From CAYRNC01 sp964425645 (lineage in GTDB: Bacteria; Bacillota; Clostridia; Peptostreptococcales; Anaerovoracaceae), in contig CAYRNC010000038.1 in the NCBI GenBank assembly GCA_964425645.1, positions 1 through 15,090 on the forward strand: a DNA stretch of 15,090 bases. Direction: 5' to 3'. Below are positions 13,422-15,090 of the stretch, one piece after another (the first letter of the stretch is position 1; each line of letters starts with the position of its first letter). Below the pieces are notes generated by a model. It saw only the letters and a program-made list of their open reading frames with translations. It ran no database searches and had not been told where the DNA came from. A program made the position numbers and the translations under genes.

Positions 13422-13499
13422 CGCTGTGCGGGCCGTTCGAAAACTCCCTTGTTGCCGGATACATAAGCGGCACGTTTTTAGTTATCTCCGGCTTTTTTT
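13422..13499 (+). ncRNA. Candidate short RNA (about 78 nt), putative
   Basis: No open reading frame of note lies here. The segment begins just after a plausible plus-strand promoter and ends in a terminator hairpin with seven Ts, yet no plus-strand gene lies upstream to need that terminator. It may be a small RNA, an antisense leader, or the remnant of a lost gene. Support is structural only. Confidence 0.25.
13454..13499 (+). terminator. Orphan intrinsic terminator with a competing hairpin
   Basis: GCCGGA (13454-13459) pairs with TCCGGC (13487-13492), with further A-T pairs inside after a small bulge, and is followed by seven Ts (13493-13499). A second hairpin, TGCCG (13453-13457) with CGGCA (13468-13472), uses the same 5' bases, so the two cannot form together. 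This resembles an attenuator arrangement, although no gene follows for 300 nt. Confidence 0.5.
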
Positions 13500-13800
13500 G
13501 CTAAATCGCATATTCGGATGATCCCCTTCATCCACATCAAAGCTATTTGTGCAATCTTAGCATGAAAACCCTTTTGCTACAATACGTTAACCATAAACAT
13601 TAATTGATATTTCTGTGCATAGCAACTTTAAAATCTCAGAATGTTGCGTAAAGCTAATGGAGCAGGGCTAATAAGCACGGGATTTCATGACAATCGACAA
13701 TAATAATGTTATATTTAAATGGATGCTATATCACTTCTATCCTATACCGTATATTAGGAAACCCGATAAAAGATTTCGGTTTGAATGGGAGGATTAAAAA
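13500..13800. other. Intergenic region upstream of the amidohydrolase gene
   Basis: No gene is seen. A perfect inverted repeat, GGATGA (13516-13521) and TCATCC (13528-13533) around a 6-nt loop, and a weaker one, TAGC (13558-13561) with GCTA (13576-13579) enclosing AAAA/TTTT, could be operator sites or RNA hairpins. A second possible promoter, TTGATA (13604-13609), 17 nt, TTTAAA (13627-13632), lies upstream of the better one at 13687-13715. Confidence 0.4.
13687..13715 (+). promoter_or_regulatory. Candidate promoter of the amidohydrolase gene
   Basis: -35 ATGACA (13687-13692), 17-nt spacer, -10 TATATT (13710-13715); each hexamer is one base from consensus. Transcription would start near 13722, about 79 nt before the ATG at 13801. 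Confidence 0.45.
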
Positions 13801-15021
13801 ATGAGAATCAACGAGGAAAGACTGCGTTCAAGGATGGATGCAATTAACAGTATCGCTGTAACTGAAGAAGGGGGGATTATGCGGCTTGCCCTTACAGATG
13901 CGGACAAAAAAGGAAGGGACCTTCTGGTAAAATGGATTAAAGAGGCCGGAATGGAGGTCAAAATAGACGATCTGGGTACTATTATCGGTTATTTACCCGG
14001 CACTGATAAAAATGCCCTTCCGATCGGCATAGGCTCTCACATGGACACTCAGCCAAACGGGGGAAAATATGATGGTTTATATGGCGTAATGTGCGGCCTT
14101 GAGGCAATATGTACTTTAATAGATAAAGGCATTGGCACCAAAAGTCCTTTGGCTATAATTGATTGGACTAATGAAGAAGGAGCAAGATTTGTCCCTCCGA
14201 TGCTTGCAAGCGGCGTAGTCGCAGGAAATTTCACATTGGAAGAAGTGCATCAAAAGGTTGATAAAGACGGGATTAACTTTAAGGATGAACTAAAAAGAAT
14301 AGGATACATCGGATCAAAGGGCAATCGGTTTTCAAAGGCCAAAGCATATCTGGAGCCCCATATAGAACAAGGCCCTGTCCTGGATCAGGAAGGCTATGAA
14401 CTTGGAATAGTTACAGGAGCGCTTGGAATCACCGGTCTTGATGTAACCATTTTTGGCGAGGCCAATCATGCCGGAACCACTCCTATGGGCAATCGTAAGG
14501 ATGCCCTGGTTACAGCAGCAAAAATTATTTTGGGACTGAGAAACAAAGCATTGGAATATAAGGATCCTGCGGTCATTACGATGGGCATAATTACCGCGTT
14601 TCCCGAAACGAAAAATATCATACCCGGCGAAGTGTACTTCAGCATCGATATGCGCCACGATAATGACGACGCTTTGACTGCCATGGAGCAGGATTGCAAA
14701 AATATTATACAAAGAATCTGTAACGGAGACGGACTTACATCGAATATAGAAAGATATTGGAAAGCTGACCCGGTACACTTTGATAAAAATATTTCCAATT
14801 CTCTTGAAAAGGTTGCAGATAAACTGGGAGTAAAAGCTAAAAGGATTACCTCAGGAGCAGGTCATGACGCAGTGTTCATCAGTAAAATAATCCCCACCGG
14901 CATGTTGTTTGTACCGAGCATAAAAGGAATGAGCCATTGCCCCCAAGAAGAAACGAAATGGAGGGATATTGTAACAGGCACTGAAGTTTTGGTAGATTGG
15001 ATTCTAGAAATAGATAAATGA
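13801..15021 (+). CDS. N-carbamoyl-L-amino-acid hydrolase / allantoate amidohydrolase-type enzyme (M20)
   Basis: Di-metal amidohydrolase of the HyuC/AllC branch of the M20 family, 406 aa (typical). It would split an N-carbamoyl or ureido group from an amino acid or ureide in the cytosol. Metal ligands and catalytic residues are visible: His80 in GSHMDTQ, bridging Asp91 in GGKYDG, the Glu125-Glu126 pair in DWTNEEGARF, His in EPHIEQGPVL near 193, and the C-terminal His in GMSHCPQEET near 380. The dimerisation-domain GEANHAGTTPMGNRKDAL is conserved. The substrate cannot be settled: carbamoyl amino acids, beta-ureidopropionate and allantoate enzymes share these motifs, and no hydantoinase, allantoinase or pyrimidine-degradation gene is in the window. 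The ATG follows GGGAGG by 8 nt. It is transcribed divergently from the flavoprotein gene across a 427-nt region. Confidence 0.87.
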   Translation: MRINEERLRSRMDAINSIAVTEEGGIMRLALTDADKKGRDLLVKWIKEAGMEVKIDDLGTIIGYLPGTDKNALPIGIGSHMDTQPNGGKYDGLYGVMCGLEAICTLIDKGIGTKSPLAIIDWTNEEGARFVPPMLASGVVAGNFTLEEVHQKVDKDGINFKDELKRIGYIGSKGNRFSKAKAYLEPHIEQGPVLDQEGYELGIVTGALGITGLDVTIFGEANHAGTTPMGNRKDALVTAAKIILGLRNKALEYKDPAVITMGIITAFPETKNIIPGEVYFSIDMRHDNDDALTAMEQDCKNIIQRICNGDGLTSNIERYWKADPVHFDKNISNSLEKVADKLGVKAKRITSGAGHDAVFISKIIPTGMLFVPSIKGMSHCPQEETKWRDIVTGTEVLVDWILEIDK

Positions 15022-15090
15022 CATAACGATGTGGGGGAGACTGTGAAAGAAAGTCTGTAAATATAAAAGATAATAGCCTTCTGTGGTAAA

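Noticed and set aside
14332..14778. Long open frame on the minus strand (148 codons), and others such as 3819-4229 and 4647-5054 on the plus strand
   Set aside because: They lie wholly or largely antisense to motif-complete genes, lack ribosome sites and give protein sequences without recognisable domains.
15043..15060. GTG micro-ORF of five codons after a GGGGAG
   Set aside because: It is far too short to call, and the flanking GACT/AGTC bases may simply form a small hairpin. The next gene probably begins outside the window.

Overview
The window reads as chromosomal DNA of a low-to-moderate GC Firmicute, most likely a member of the Clostridia. The support is strong GGAGG-type ribosome binding sites, occasional GTG starts, a PepV-type dipeptidase, a one-domain NifU-C protein, tandem acyl-CoA synthetases and a NimA-like flavoprotein. 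A 10-N run at 12944-12953 shows the window comes from a scaffolded draft assembly, so a metagenome or draft genome is likely. The exact lineage cannot be read from the sequence.

Layout. (1) 8967 down to 11, minus strand: seven closely spaced genes (gaps of 2 to 42 nt) running from two tandem acyl-CoA synthetases through a solute-binding lipoprotein, a NifU-C iron-sulfur protein, a membrane-anchored CapA-type protein and a histidyl-tRNA synthetase to a PepV-type dipeptidase. A good promoter lies ahead of the first gene, and a possible internal one lies before the NifU-C gene. (2) 9118-11008, plus strand: an EamA-family exporter whose 3' end overlaps cysteine synthase (cysK) by 14 nt. Its promoter is physically interlocked with the promoter of the minus-strand operon. 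(3) 11077-11433, minus: a small unrecognised protein with its own promoter. (4) 11629-11967, plus: a single-domain XRE regulator with a short direct repeat in its promoter. (5) 13373 down to 12065, minus: a NimA-like flavoprotein and an ECHDC3-like crotonase-fold protein lacking both catalytic glutamates, ended by a clear intrinsic terminator. (6) 13374-13800: a 427-base intergenic region with a candidate short RNA ending in an orphan terminator, hairpins and a promoter. (7) 13801-15021, plus: an M20-family N-carbamoyl-amino-acid/allantoate-type amidohydrolase.

How the genes work together. The clearest functional unit is eamA-cysK: O-acetylserine is converted to cysteine beside a transporter of the family that exports those same metabolites. 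The seven-gene operon mixes fatty-acid activation, solute capture, Fe-S assembly, cell-surface polymer or phosphoesterase function, translation and peptide hydrolysis, with no obvious single pathway. I saw no mobile element, CRISPR array, tRNA, rRNA or phage gene, and no convincing complete undescribed system. The best leads are the interlocked promoters, the orphan terminator/short RNA and the glutamate-less crotonase protein.
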